A stretch of DNA of 64,000 bases, taken from NCBI GenBank assembly GCA_018398575.1, contig JAGTXZ010000002.1, forward strand, positions 498,501 to 562,500, written 5' to 3'. This stretch comes from Ampelomyces quisqualis (Eukaryota > Ascomycota > Dothideomycetes > Pleosporales > Phaeosphaeriaceae). The position numbers were made by a program, and so were the translations under genes. The notes under the pieces were generated by a model. That model searched no databases. It was not told the DNA's origin and worked only from the letters and a program-made list of their open reading frames with translations. Below, piece by piece: positions 1 through 9,829 of this stretch (position 1 is the stretch's first letter; each line of letters starts with the position of its first letter).

Positions 1-1190
1 GTTATTATTAGAAAAGATAACATAAAGATGTTAAGTCTTACGTTAAGTTATGCTTAGAGTGTTAAGTATACGCCTTAGCAACAGTTTAAGAAAAAATCTA
101 GCTAACAACCTTTCTAATAATACCCTTTAGCTAGATATTTATAAACGTAGTTTATATACCTTTTACTAAAAGCAAGAAGTTTCTTATAGTAGCCTAATAT
201 ACTACAACGCAGTAGGCTAAAGCTAAAGCCCTATTAAATGTAGATTTAGCATCTATTATTAAGTTTCTAAAACAAAACATCTTTTACTAATAGAGCCTAC
301 TACTTAAAATTTTAGTTAATAGAGGCTCTAAAAACAAGCATCTACTAATTAACCTGTAACAGCAATTTAGAATCTATAGAGTAGTAGCTAGCGCCTATTA
401 TCTATAGAGTTAAGGCTTAATTAAACAAGAACACGCACTAATAGTAGATGCCTTAAAGAAGCTTAGCAGAATATAAGTTAACTACTTAGACTGTATTCTA
501 TAGGCTAATTAGACTAGTATTAAGTATATAACTAAAGAAACTCTAGTGTTTCTTATATATAGTTGCAAGTATATACTACCTATTAAATTGTATATACTAA
601 CCTAGTAGACTCTACTCTAAAAAGAAGTAACTAATATTACTTTGCTCTTAGCTATAAGAGCTTATTAATTTAAAAAGAAAGATATTAGATTATAAGAGTC
701 TATTACTAGAATAGTTTAACTAAGAAATAATAACAAGAACTACTTTAATAAGAATAGAGTTACTAGAGTAGATAAACTAAAGTTTAGCAACTTAGTTTTA
801 CTTAGAGATTTCTACTATAATAACAACTAATTAGTGCTTAGCAAGTTCTTTCTAAAATAGTAAGAGCTATTTAGAATATATAAGGTTAGAGAGAAGAGGT
901 AGTATAACTTTAAAGAGCTTAATAGAGCACTATTTTAAAGCTACACGCTAGGTAATAGGTTAAAGAAGTTCTATTAGCGTACTAAAGTAGACCTAAAGCT
1001 TATTAACTAGAGCCTATCTACTAACAACACTAGAGACTAAGTACTCTCTAGCTATAGGCAGGATATTCTACAACTAGTAAGAGAATTAGTAGCGCACTAG
1101 AGTTCTAAGAGGCTTAAGAATACTACTAAGGTAGATAAGGATAAAAATTTAGATTTAGAACAATTAGCAGAAACGCGCTAAAGAGCTGTT
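1..1190 (+). pseudogene. G2 pol, integrase C-terminal part
   Basis: This is the broken end of a gypsy integrase. The plus-strand frame reads a helical tail rich in Lys, Arg and Asn at about 640-760. It then reads a vLLrdFY-like strand near 805-820, FRIYKVREK near 870-897 and GNRLKKFY at 951-974. This order (charged helix, GD.VLL strand, FGPFRI strand, EELDG..L.G..AGNRLK.F.) is that of the C-terminal domain of fungal Ty3/gypsy integrases. Stops fall where Gln or Trp are expected. The catalytic core lies outside the window. The frame stays readable for some 100 codons past GNRLKKFY, so the exact end is uncertain. No chromodomain was recognised. Confidence 0.75.
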
Positions 1191-1394
1191 TAAGTACGTA
1201 TTATTAAAAACCTAAACTTTAACAGATCTAAATACAAAGTTATTAGAATAGCTTTAAAGTATCTACTAGAACAAAAATAGATAGTAAAGAAAGGTATATA
1301 ATAGACGTAGTTTACAATAATTCTACTAGCTATTAAAAGTAACACTATTAAAATAAGCTTATATATTTACTATTTAGAAGCTATATTAGTGCTT

Positions 1395-1795
1395 TGCTAT
1401 AAGACATGTAACTCTAAACTTCTAAATATACTAAAGGTTTAGAAGAAGCAGTAGTATTATTGCTAGCATTAACAGGTACATTAATGTTAACCTTTATCTT
1501 ATCTCTATTATTAACATTATTCTTAGTAACAGTATCTATAGACTTGCTAGACTTATCTTTAGACCTAGATTTAGAATCTAGTTTAACAGCCTAACTAGGA
1601 TTAAAATTAGAGTTACTATTATTAGAAAGCTCTAGCAGCTCTTTAGTTACGCAAAACCTTCTACTATAATAGCTCTTATTATTAGCTATATTGCGTAGCA
1701 GCCTACTCTAAACAAACAAACTCTAATTAAACTTTATAGTAGCCTAGCAGGTTAAAACAAGAAACTAAGAGTAAGACGCATATTTTCTAACACTT
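1395..1795 (-). pseudogene. G2 3' region, minus-strand frame (unknown)
   Basis: On the minus strand this stretch reads as a nearly stop-free hydrophilic frame of about 130 codons. A start-side part contains SRLLRN and an FCVTKELLEL-like segment. It is followed by a tail rich in Asn, Ser, Lys and Asp. The opposite strand is also open here but gives a Leu/Val-rich product typical of the antisense of a hydrophilic gene, so the minus strand is preferred. It may be the far end of the same antisense gene as 3560-5020 or a separate frame. No family is recognised. Confidence 0.35.
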
Positions 1796-3430
1796 TATGC
1801 AGTAAAAATAAGCAGCGTTAGCAGAATATTATAAGCGTTAAGGCTATTTTAATTAACAGATTGCTTTAAATTACTTAAGCTACTATAATATTAGTGCAAT
1901 TCTAAAAGAAGTCTCTAAAGAAAAGTATTTCTAAACAAGAGTTAGTAACTTACCTATATAAGAATAAGCCTAAAAGCTTATGTTATAAAAGTAGTTAGTG
2001 TAAGCACTATAGAGTAGCTACTTACTATTATAGACAACACTATAACACTTGCTAAAAGCGTATTTATAATTACTCTTTGCGCAGTAGCTATAAGGCTAAA
2101 TATTATACTAGCTTTAGTCTAGATATATACAGGTAGACTAACTATAATATAGAATAAGCGCAGCTAGGTTATTCTTAAGAAAGTTGCAGCCTATGCCTAA
2201 GCAAAAGTAATTCTTAACTAAGATTCTATTAGTCTTTATGTTAAAGAAGTTAAACTAAATAGCTAGTATATATCTACTTTCTTCTATAAGCTTAGAAGAT
2301 AGAGCGCAGTTAACAAGCAGCAGAGAAAGGCTTTTTCTATTAGTTTTAACTTTAAAAAGTATGTGCTAGAGCTAAGTAATAACCTTAATAGTTATTTAGC
2401 TAGATAATATTGCTATAACTATAAATAAATTAGCTAAAATAGCTAATAAGTTATTTAAATACTACTTACGCTAGTTATAAATAGTATTATAAGAGAAAGT
2501 AACCTTCTTATAGATGTATAACTTAGAAGTCTTATTACTATAATAACTAGAAAAGATTAGCTTTATAAGAGATATCTAAGTAACAGACTAAGAGGCAGGT
2601 AAAGAAGCTATTAGAGTTAGCGTACAATGCTAAGCAATCTAAGCTTAAAGCTTACTATTACTTATGCTCTAAGTCTTAGCTAGCTTACTATAAGCCTAAG
2701 AAGTTGTTAGAACTTTAATAAACAACTTAGGAAAGCCTAGGTTATTATTAGAAAAGCCTAGGTTACTGTTAAGGAAGCCTAGGCTATTATTAAAAAAACT
2801 AGTTAAATCTCTAGAGATTAACTGTACTATATTATAGAACTTATTACTAGACTCTAAAGCAATAGTACTAGATAAGTATAATAGACGTAGAATAGAACTG
2901 TATAGGCAAGAATTTTAGAGTAACGCGTGTTTAAGCTGCTAAAGAAGCTTATTAATTGTAGCTAGAGCAGTAGCGTTAGGGAGAGGCAGTAGAAGAGTTA
3001 TTAGAAGAGTTTAGAGAGCTAGCAAAATTCTCTTAGCAACCTTAGGCTTAGCAAACAGCTTTCTAAACAGCAGTAGCTTAGGCAATAGCTTATATACTAT
3101 AGCTAAAGCCTTAGTAGCTTTACTAGATAGAAAAAGAGTAGAAAAGTGCTATAGGCTGCTCTTAGGACTAGGCTATTACTTACAAGAAGATTAAGAAGCA
3201 GGCAGAAGTAGTATTAGGCGCAGTAGGAAACAAATAAGCAGGCAATATTAAGTAGTAGCGTAGAAATTTATACTAAGTAAGGTAGTTAATAAGCTTAAAA
3301 AGAAAGTATAGAAGTATATAAGTAAAGGTAAAGTAAAGAATTTAATAAAAGCCTAGGTAACGCGCAGTTAAAACAACGCGCCTAACAACGCACTAGTTAA
3401 GTAAGAGAAAAATAATAAATAGTAGTAATA
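1796..3430. other. G2 3' region without an assignable gene
   Basis: This is internal G2 sequence between two minus-strand frames. Both strands can be read through if every TAA/TAG is taken as mutated Gln/Trp. The plus strand gives Gln- and Lys-rich text (for example near 1800-2350 and 2940-3080). The minus strand gives Leu-rich text. I cannot decide which was coding. A short triplicated stretch with GGAAAGCCTAGG-like units lies near 2728-2790. Confidence 0.4.
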
Positions 3431-3436
3431 GAGCGT

Positions 3437-3472
3437 TAGTTAATTAGAAAAATAAGAAAAAGAGAGAGAGCC
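3437..3472 (+). other. Internal polypurine tract of G2
   Basis: A run of almost only A and G lies on the plus strand between the end of pol and the far end of the antisense frame, followed by a T run. A similar tract occupies the matching place in G1 (complement at 9721-9776). Its role is unknown. A central priming site or a transcription end signal are possibilities (inference). Confidence 0.35.
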
Positions 3473-3559
3473 TTTTTTTTGTAAGAGAAGAAGAAAAGCA
3501 GTACCTTCTAGTATAGCTATAAACTCTAAAGATATATTAAAAGAAGAGAGTTAATTTTA

Positions 3560-5020
3560 TAGAAAGCTACTAAAGCTACTATAAAAACAAGATCTATAAT
3601 AGAAAACTCTAATTATTAGAAGAGTTATTTAGGCTACTTAAGCTATTAATTAAGGCAACTATATTAATATTTCTAACTAATAGATTACTATTACTAGCTT
3701 CTAGGCTAGTATTATTAACACTACGCTTTGTACTAGTTAAAGGCCTACTAATATTAAGCTAAGCTAAAGCCTTGTTAGCTATAGTATTAATAGTATTATT
3801 AGTATCTTCCTTAACATTCTTATTAACTACAGCTAACTTAGGATCTAACTAAGCCTTCTTATAAGGTAACTTTTTAACTCTATAGCTCTTTATAGATAGA
3901 CTAGAAATGCAACGCTTACTAGAAGATAGAGTGCCTAAGAGCCTCTTAGAGTTATAGCTAGCTTTAGAAGAGTTTTTAGAGACCTTGCTAGCATTAAAGT
4001 CTAGGCTTTAACAAGCTTTTCTAGCTAACAACTTTGCAAAATCTAACAGCCTAGACTTACTTAGAGCTCTAAAGCTACTAAGCTTCTTTGCTAGAGTTAG
4101 TAAACTATAATTACGCAAATTTTTAGAAGGTAAGTTATTAAGAATAAGAAGGCTAGAAGTAGTGTAAAAGGGCTTAACAGCTCTAGTTTTCTTAACGCTG
4201 CGCAGAATAACTAGAGCGCCTACAAATAATTAGTAAATAACTCTAAGAAATAATAGAAAAGAATAACTAAGAAGGTGTTAGCTACTTATAATTTATTAAA
4301 CACTGCTCTTTAGTAGAAAAGAACAAGCAGTTACTATAAGTACTATTATTTAGTAGCTTACTTTAAAACCTAAACTATATACATAAGCTAGTAGACTTAA
4401 ACATCTAACTAGCTTTTACGCAGTAACTATACAAGTGCTTAGACTTATTCTTAATAAAAGCTATATTAATAGCGCAGTTAGTATAGCTTAGGATTAAGCT
4501 CTTAATATAGGTATTATAGATTTTATACTTCTTAGCTTTAGAGTTATCTTTAAGGCTAAAGTAATTGCCTAGCGTAGAAAGCAACTTATTAATATGTAAA
4601 AGCCTATTAGTTTTAATAACTAAGCTTGCCTATTTATTTTCTAAGTAAGAGGTAATAGCAAGTAGTAATAGATAAGGCCTAAAGGTTTTCTTTATAGACT
4701 TAAGAGTAACAAAGACTAACTAGAGCTTAGTAATAAGAAGGTAGCTTAGCTTTCTATCTTTGTTTAATTTAACTAGAGCAAATATTAGCACGTATTTAGC
4801 TTAACTTATTAACAAACTTACACTTACTCTAGTTAATTATATTACTATAGCTAGAATAGTTAACTAGGTACCTGTAAACTAGAAAGCAAGTATTTCTATT
4901 AGGCCTAGAAATAAGCTTGTTCTTTATTATAGCTTAAAGATAAAGGCAAGGTGTAACTAAAAAGCTAAGAAAGTATTAGGTACATATATTAGAAAAATTT
5001 TAATTAACTAAATGCAAAGT
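3560..5020 (-). pseudogene. G2 antisense ORF (aORF) with Cys motif
   Basis: A long minus-strand frame lies opposite in direction to pol, between integrase and the 3' LTR. Segments of 60-130 codons carry few or no stops, for example about 4190-4010 (VKKTRAVKPFYTTSS, then LAKKLSSFRALSKSRL) and 3990-3600. The frame shifts at least once between 4280 and 4200. A cysteine pattern, CSYC, is read from 4411-4440, and a second, CX2CX8C (S-N-C ... K-E-Q-C), from about 4300-4345. This resembles the paired pattern in the G1 and G5 antisense frames. The partly less damaged duplicate on the plus strand at 63250-64000 supports the frame. The product is unknown. A nucleic-acid-binding zinc protein is an inference from the Cys spacing and basic tracts. 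Confidence 0.5.
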
Positions 5021-5725
5021 GTTAACTAAGTAACTATTAGTAATAGCTAAGCTAGAAACTTAAAGCTTTAAAGTAAGAATGCGCTAAATTACAAGAAGAG
5101 GCAGCTAAGTAGGTAAAAGAGTAAAGCGTATACTAGAGTAAAGTAGTATAGCTATATATAAATAAGTTACCTTAAAAGCAAATAAAGGTAGTAAAGTAAA
5201 AGAGTAATAAGTAGATAATATAAACTAAGTTAGAGCTAGTTAGAATACCTGTTAACAAAGTAAAGAAGTTAAGTAGCTAATTATAGTATAGCAGCAGTAA
5301 AGTTGCACATTAAGTAGGTTAAGAAAGAAAGAGGCGTAGAGTAAAGTAGCTAAAAGAGAGTAAGGCTAAAAAGTAAGGTAAAGTTAACTAACGCAAGACT
5401 TGTTATAATAGAAGTAGTCTAAGGCGTTTACAGTTGTAACGTAAGTCTACCTAAGTAACACTGCTATAATACTAGGTAAAGTTAAAATAATGTAGGCTAA
5501 TAGCGCTTTAGCGTTTAGGTAAAAGAATTAGATAGTAATATAAAGAGATAGGAAAAGATTGTAAATAAGCACTGCTTCTTTACTAAAGGCCTGTTAGCTA
5601 CTACTTTAGCATTACAAAAAGCTTAGAGTTATTTTTCCTTAGAAGTTAGTTCTTTTGTTTAAGTATTTTAGTTTTGCGTTTAGTATAAAAGAAAAAGAGC
5701 CTCTTTCTATAGATTAGAAGAGAGA

Positions 5726-5909
5726 TATAGTAAAGTAATATAGAAAGTAAGTCTTAAAAACGCTTAAGGCATAGCTAAGAGTATAGATAAGATATAATAG
5801 CTAAAGGGCTATTAGGGGACAATAACTAATACAACATACACCTAATAATAATATATTTAATTCTATATTAAATCTAATAGGCCTTAGAAGTAAATAATAC
5901 TCTACTATA
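5726..5909 (+). repeat. G2 3' LTR (copy 1)
   Basis: The LTR is 184 bp. It starts TATAGTAAAG (TGTAGTAAAG in the inverted copy) and ends CTCTACTATA (CTCTACTACA in the copy). It is preceded by the purine-rich AGATTAGAAGAGAGA, a good polypurine tract, which fixes the plus orientation. The inverted copy at 62432-62615 has exactly the same length. Confidence 0.8.
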
Positions 5910-5914
5910 TTATT

Positions 5915-6700
5915 AAACGCGCTATAACGCTTAAGAATAACTTATACTATAGTAGTAGTATACTATTACTATACTATTGTACATATAGAACGCCTAATAT
6001 AAGCAGAACCTTATAGTCTAAACCTAACGTAATAGCTCTATAACGTTATATTACTAGTACTACAAACCTAAGCCTAAAGCTAACTAACGCCTGCTACTAT
6101 TATAGTAAAATAGGCTATTAGGCTAGAAAGTGTAGATTTAGCCTTAATAGCTCTTCTTCTATTACTAGCTTAAACTTAATATAAATAAAAAACAAAAAGG
6201 CCTAAAAGAACTCTTTCTCTTAACAGCTTAAGTTCTATTATAATAAGAGAATTATATTAAAGTACTTAGAACGCTATATAATAATAGCGCTACGCAGCCT
6301 ATATAAATACTAATTAACTATAGTATAGAACTTAGTATAATTAATAAGAAAGTTACCTTACTTAAGAACTTCTCTTAAACTAATAGCGCAGCGCTACTAA
6401 CTATCTGCCTACCTAACTTAAGTATAGTACCTAGCTTCTACACTTATTAGGCCTATCTAATAATAAAGGATAACTAGAGCGTTACTAAGTTCTTTACTAC
6501 TATTCTATATAGAATTACTAATGCAGCTTAACCTATTATTTTAGAGTTACTAAGCCTAAAAAAGAAACGCGTTATTATTAACTATAAATTAAAGTAGTAG
6601 CGCTATAAGCTTAACACTAATATAATAAGAGTTAAAGACACTAAAACCTTTATAAGATCTTTTTATAACAAGCTAAGTGTGTATGTAGTCTTAGTAGATA
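5915..6700 (+). pseudogene. G1-A gag remnant with zinc knuckle
   Basis: This is the C-terminal gag (nucleocapsid) of G1 copy A. The diagnostic feature is a retroviral-type CCHC knuckle at 6092-6133. It reads CYYYSKIGY-stop-ARKC, where Tyr replaces the second Cys and the His. Both are TGT/CAC to TAT/TAC changes expected from RIP. The same knuckle occurs in copy D (61578-61620) and copy B (minus strand, about 13690-13735). The N-terminal part of gag is missing because G2 is inserted upstream. Confidence 0.75.
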
Positions 6701-7994
6701 GCCTATAATTTTCTCTGCTAAATACCTATTATAGTCTATTAAACTTAAGAACTTTAAAAACGTTATAAATAGTAACGCTGCTAACGCGCTGCTATAGTAC
6801 TATAGAAGTAAGTACGCTATTAAGCTAGAAAAGAAAGCTATAGCTTTATATAGGCTACTCTATAACCTTTTACTAAAGAAGCTAAGTATACTACGTAACT
6901 ACTTAGTAACAGTACAGAGCCTAGGCTAGATCTAAGAAAGTATAGGCCCTGCAGAAGCATTTATTCTATTTATACCTAAAAAGAATAGAACGTTATACCT
7001 TTATATAGACTATTAAGGCCTTAACTAAGTTACTAAGAAGAATAGGTTAGCTTTACTCTTAATTAAAAAGACTCTTAATTAGCTCTATAGATTAGTTAAG
7101 TTTACTAAGCTTAATCTTAAGAACACGTATTACTAGATAAGAATCTAGTAAGGTAATAAGTAGAAGATAGCGTTTTGTATACAATATAGCTACTTTAAGT
7201 ATATAATTATATCTTTTAAGCTAATATACGCGCCTACTAAGTTTTAGAAGTATATTAATAGAGCCTTAGCTTTATATTTAGATATCTTTTGCGTTATCTA
7301 TCTTAATAATATCTTAATCTTTTCTTAAAAAGAAGAGAATTATTAGAAATAGGTAAAAAATGTACTTGCTAAGCTAAGAGAATACAGTCTTTTTGTTAAC
7401 TTAAAGAAGTATACCTTTACTCCTAACTAAGTTAAGTTCCTAGAGTTTATTATGCGCCTTAATAGTATTATAATAGATCTAGAATAGGTTTACGCAGTTA
7501 TTAATTAGCCTATACTAATATTTTTCAAGAATATTTAAGTCTTTCTAGGCTTTGTAAACTTCTATTAACACTTTATACAAGGTTTTTTTATTATTATTAG
7601 CTCTATTACTAATCTACTAAAAGAATTAGTTTAAGAGAAAAAGTCTAGTTCTTTTAACTAGCCTAACGTAGTAGAGAAGGTAAAGCGCTAGCTATACAAT
7701 AGGTTTATAACTACGCTAGTTCTTTAGCACTATAATTATACACTTCTATCTAAGCTAGAAACTAATACTTCTATTTAGAAGGTAGTAGGTAACTTCTTCT
7801 AACTCTATACAGATAGAAACTAGTACTCTATAGCCTTTTAGTTAAGAAAGCTTTTACCTGTAAAAAGAAACTACTATATATATAACCTAGAGCTTCTTAC
7901 TATTATTATAGTAGTATAGCACTAGCGTTACTATGTTAAGAAGCTAGTAGTTTAGTAAAAAGTATAAACAAACTATAATAACTTACGCAGCTTT
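6701..7994 (+). pseudogene. G1-A pol: protease linker, reverse transcriptase, RNase H
   Basis: This is a broken Ty3/gypsy polymerase. Reverse transcriptase is read from about 6900: IPKKN near 6970, LYLYIDY (R/L-CVDYR block), then GLN..TKKNRL. The catalytic box reads IYLNNILIFS at about 7292-7318, where Asn-Asn replaces Asp-Asp. RNase H follows at about 7720-7960, with a LYTDRN-like first Asp block, AF.LRKLLPVKRNY and YNLELLTI. These are the usual PVAFWSRKL..AERNY and Y..ELLA blocks. The frame is cut by copy B at 7994 and continues with the linker to integrase at 15038. Confidence 0.85.
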
Positions 7995-8276
7995 TGTAAG
8001 AGGTTTATATAGTAGCAAAGTTATAGAATAATAATAGTAGTATAAGTAGAAGTAAGTTAATTTCTGTTCTGCAACTTTAGTGCAAAACTCTTCTTCTATA
8101 GATATAACTAGATATATATCTTTATAATAGAAATACACTAGGCCTATACTAGTATAGCGCTGTTAAAGCGCTAGAGCAGCTATACGCGTTCTACGCGTAA
8201 AGACGCTAAAGTAGCGTTATTGTAGCGCAGGCGTGTTACAGCGCAGCTAATAGCTTTATGCTATAATATTCTTATG
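7995..8276 (-). repeat. G1-B 3' LTR
   Basis: The LTR is 282 bp and reads TGTAAGAGG ... TATTCTTATG on the plus strand. The ends TGTAAGA/TCTTACA are inverted repeats. The minus-strand sequence just upstream (plus coordinates 8277-8300) is rich in A and G and fits the polypurine tract. Read on the plus strand it lies directly upstream of the aORF, so it could have supplied that gene's promoter (inference). Confidence 0.9.
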
Positions 8277-8399
8277 ATTATTTCTTTTCTTCTAAAATTA
8301 CTATTCTAGCAATTTATATAATATTAGGTTTGTTAGCGTATACCTAACGTTATTATTATAGAGCCTGTTTACTATATAGCTGTTATTATGCTAAGACTA

Positions 8400-9620
8400 A
8401 AACTCTAGGTAAATCTAAGAGGCAGCTAGTAGCTATAGTAATAGTAGAAATATAGCAAAACTTTGTGTGCGTAATTTTTTCTACTTTTTTAGTAATAACT
8501 GCATTATTCTACTACTATATTATCTACTAGCTTTACACTATTATAACTCTATTACACTTATATTAATTACTATAAGTGCTATACCTATACTACCTTCTAC
8601 TTCTACTATTTCTATAAGTAGTATAACACTAGCGTTGCAACGTTACTAACCTAGTGCTTAAGCTACGCCTATTACCTGCTATAGTAGCGTTCCTAATATT
8701 AAGTTAGTAATTTTAATTTGCTTACGTTGCGCTAAGAGCCTAAGGCTTACTAGTACCTCTTATAACCTTGTAGTTAGTAGCCTACGCTGTAGCCTCTGCT
8801 AGAGTAAGAGAAAGCTCTACTCTAAGGTTTCTGCTAATTTTATTAAAGGGTAGAATACTATATACTAGCAGCAGTAGCGTCTTACTACTAAGAAAGACTT
8901 TAACTCTATTATAGTTACTGCGTAGAAGATAGCGCTGCACTAGTAGACTAGCTTAGTAAAGCTTTTTTTGCGTATAGAGGTTAAGTATAAGAGTTATTAT
9001 TAGCCTAAAAGTAATAAGATTTAGATTCTGTAAGTTAAAGTAACTAACTACTTGTCTACTATAGTAGAAAGTATTCTTAACCTACTATAGGCTTAAGTAA
9101 GTTATTTTTTTTATTCTTTGCAGTTACTACGCTAGCGTTCTAATAGCGTCTAGGCTAACTTCTCTTCTCTTAGCAAGGCTAACGCGCAGTCTAACTCTAA
9201 CCTTAATATAAAAAGAAAAAAGTTCTCTTCTAAGTCTAAGCCTAGGTCTAAGAGTAGTAGTAGTAGTAGAAGTAGAAATAGAGATAAAACTCTTTTTTAG
9301 AAGAGCTCTAGCTCTATACTTTCTTTTAAGAAAAAGAGCAAGAGTAAGGCTAAAGCTAAGGCTAAGCCTAAGCCTAAGGCTAAACCTAAGCTTAAGCCTA
9401 AGCCTAAAAAGCGCCTAGCTTTAGCTAGTTCTGCTAAGAAGCTTACGTCTAAGCGCGTTAAGGGCTTAAACCTGTTAGGTTACCTAGTACGCGCTGTAAT
9501 AGTGTTAGTAAGAAGTAAGGTTCTATTAGAGTTAGGTAATATTATTCTTTAAGAATAGTAGAAAGAAGTAAAGGATAAAAGGCTTAGTAATAATTTACTA
9601 GGCTCTCTAAGCTTCTATAA
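8400..9620 (+). pseudogene. G1-B antisense ORF (aORF): Cys-motif, Ser/Lys-rich protein
   Basis: One continuous plus-strand frame of roughly 400 codons runs against the element's gag-pol. It shows no frameshift, and all stops are TAA/TAG, as expected for mutated Gln or Trp. Its first 60 codons from GTG 8467 are open; the true ATG is not visible. From the start it has a Ser/Thr/Ile-rich segment, then Cys-x2-Cys (8719-8730) and Cys-x2-Cys-x6-Tyr (8788-8820). Copy A has Cys at that last position. The middle is Gln-rich. Then come a Ser/Arg tract (9240-9290), an alternating Lys/Ala/Pro tract (9328-9414) and GLNLLGYLVRAVI near 9460-9500. The CX2CX6C half resembles the first half of a Zn2Cys6 cluster, but the family is not recognised. 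A nuclear nucleic-acid-binding protein is a guess. Confidence 0.6.
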
Positions 9621-9720
9621 GGCTAATAAGAATAATAATAAGTTTCTAGGCTAAGCTAGTAGTTATACTTAGCTGCGCTACTAGAGCGCTAGCAGTGCGC
9701 TAGTAAGGCGCCTTTATTTT

Positions 9721-9776
9721 CTTATATTTTTTTTCTTTTTTTTTTTCCTTTTGTTTTTCTTTTTCTTTTTTTTTGT
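9721..9776 (-). other. Internal polypurine tract of G1-B
   Basis: An almost pure pyrimidine run on the plus strand (purines in element sense) lies between the pol end and the 3' end of the aORF. Copy A has the same tract at about 17070-17110. It sits where two convergent genes would meet. Confidence 0.5.
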
Positions 9777-9829
9777 ATATTAATTGTATAAGTAATTAAT
9801 CTTCTCTCTAGTTATACTTTTCTATAAGC

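Larger units (their letters stand above)
1..5909 (+). mobile_element. G2 gypsy retrotransposon, copy 1 (3' part)
   Basis: This is the 3' part of a Ty3/gypsy element whose 5' half lies left of the window. It holds the end of integrase on the plus strand, then about 4.4 kb of 3' region with minus-strand reading frames, then a 184-bp 3' LTR at 5726-5909. The element ends CTCTACTATA (originally ...CTACA) directly before TTATT at 5910-5914. At that point the gag sequence of G1 copy A begins, as shown by comparison with copy D near 61392. The extreme right is repeated inverted from 62432. It is heavily RIP-mutated, with stops at former Gln and Trp codons throughout. Confidence 0.8.
5910..7994 (+). 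mobile_element. G1 gypsy copy A, part 1 (gag to RNase H)
   Basis: This is the left visible part of G1 copy A. Its 5' LTR and early gag lie left of the G2 insertion. Sequence is colinear with copy D (61392-62431) and with the inverse of copy B. It stops at the GCTTT TSD (7990-7994) where copy B was inserted in the opposite direction, and resumes at 15033. Confidence 0.85.

Noticed and set aside
1420..1580. Plus-strand Leu/Val-rich open frame resembling a membrane protein
   Set aside because: It is the antisense of a Ser/Asn/Lys/Asp-rich frame. Such hydrophobic shadows are typical, and the minus strand is the more plausible coding strand.
4740..5440. Plus-strand Gln/Lys-rich text resembling the tail of a pogo/DDE transposase
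   Set aside because: It requires reading more than twenty stops as Gln, and the opposite strand (aORF) is far more open and carries the Cys motif. The resemblance is low-complexity only.
8160..8250. CG-containing short palindromes in the G1 LTR as a possible replication origin or CRISPR-like repeat
   Set aside because: They are part of every G1 LTR and are short and irregular, with no array or spacers.
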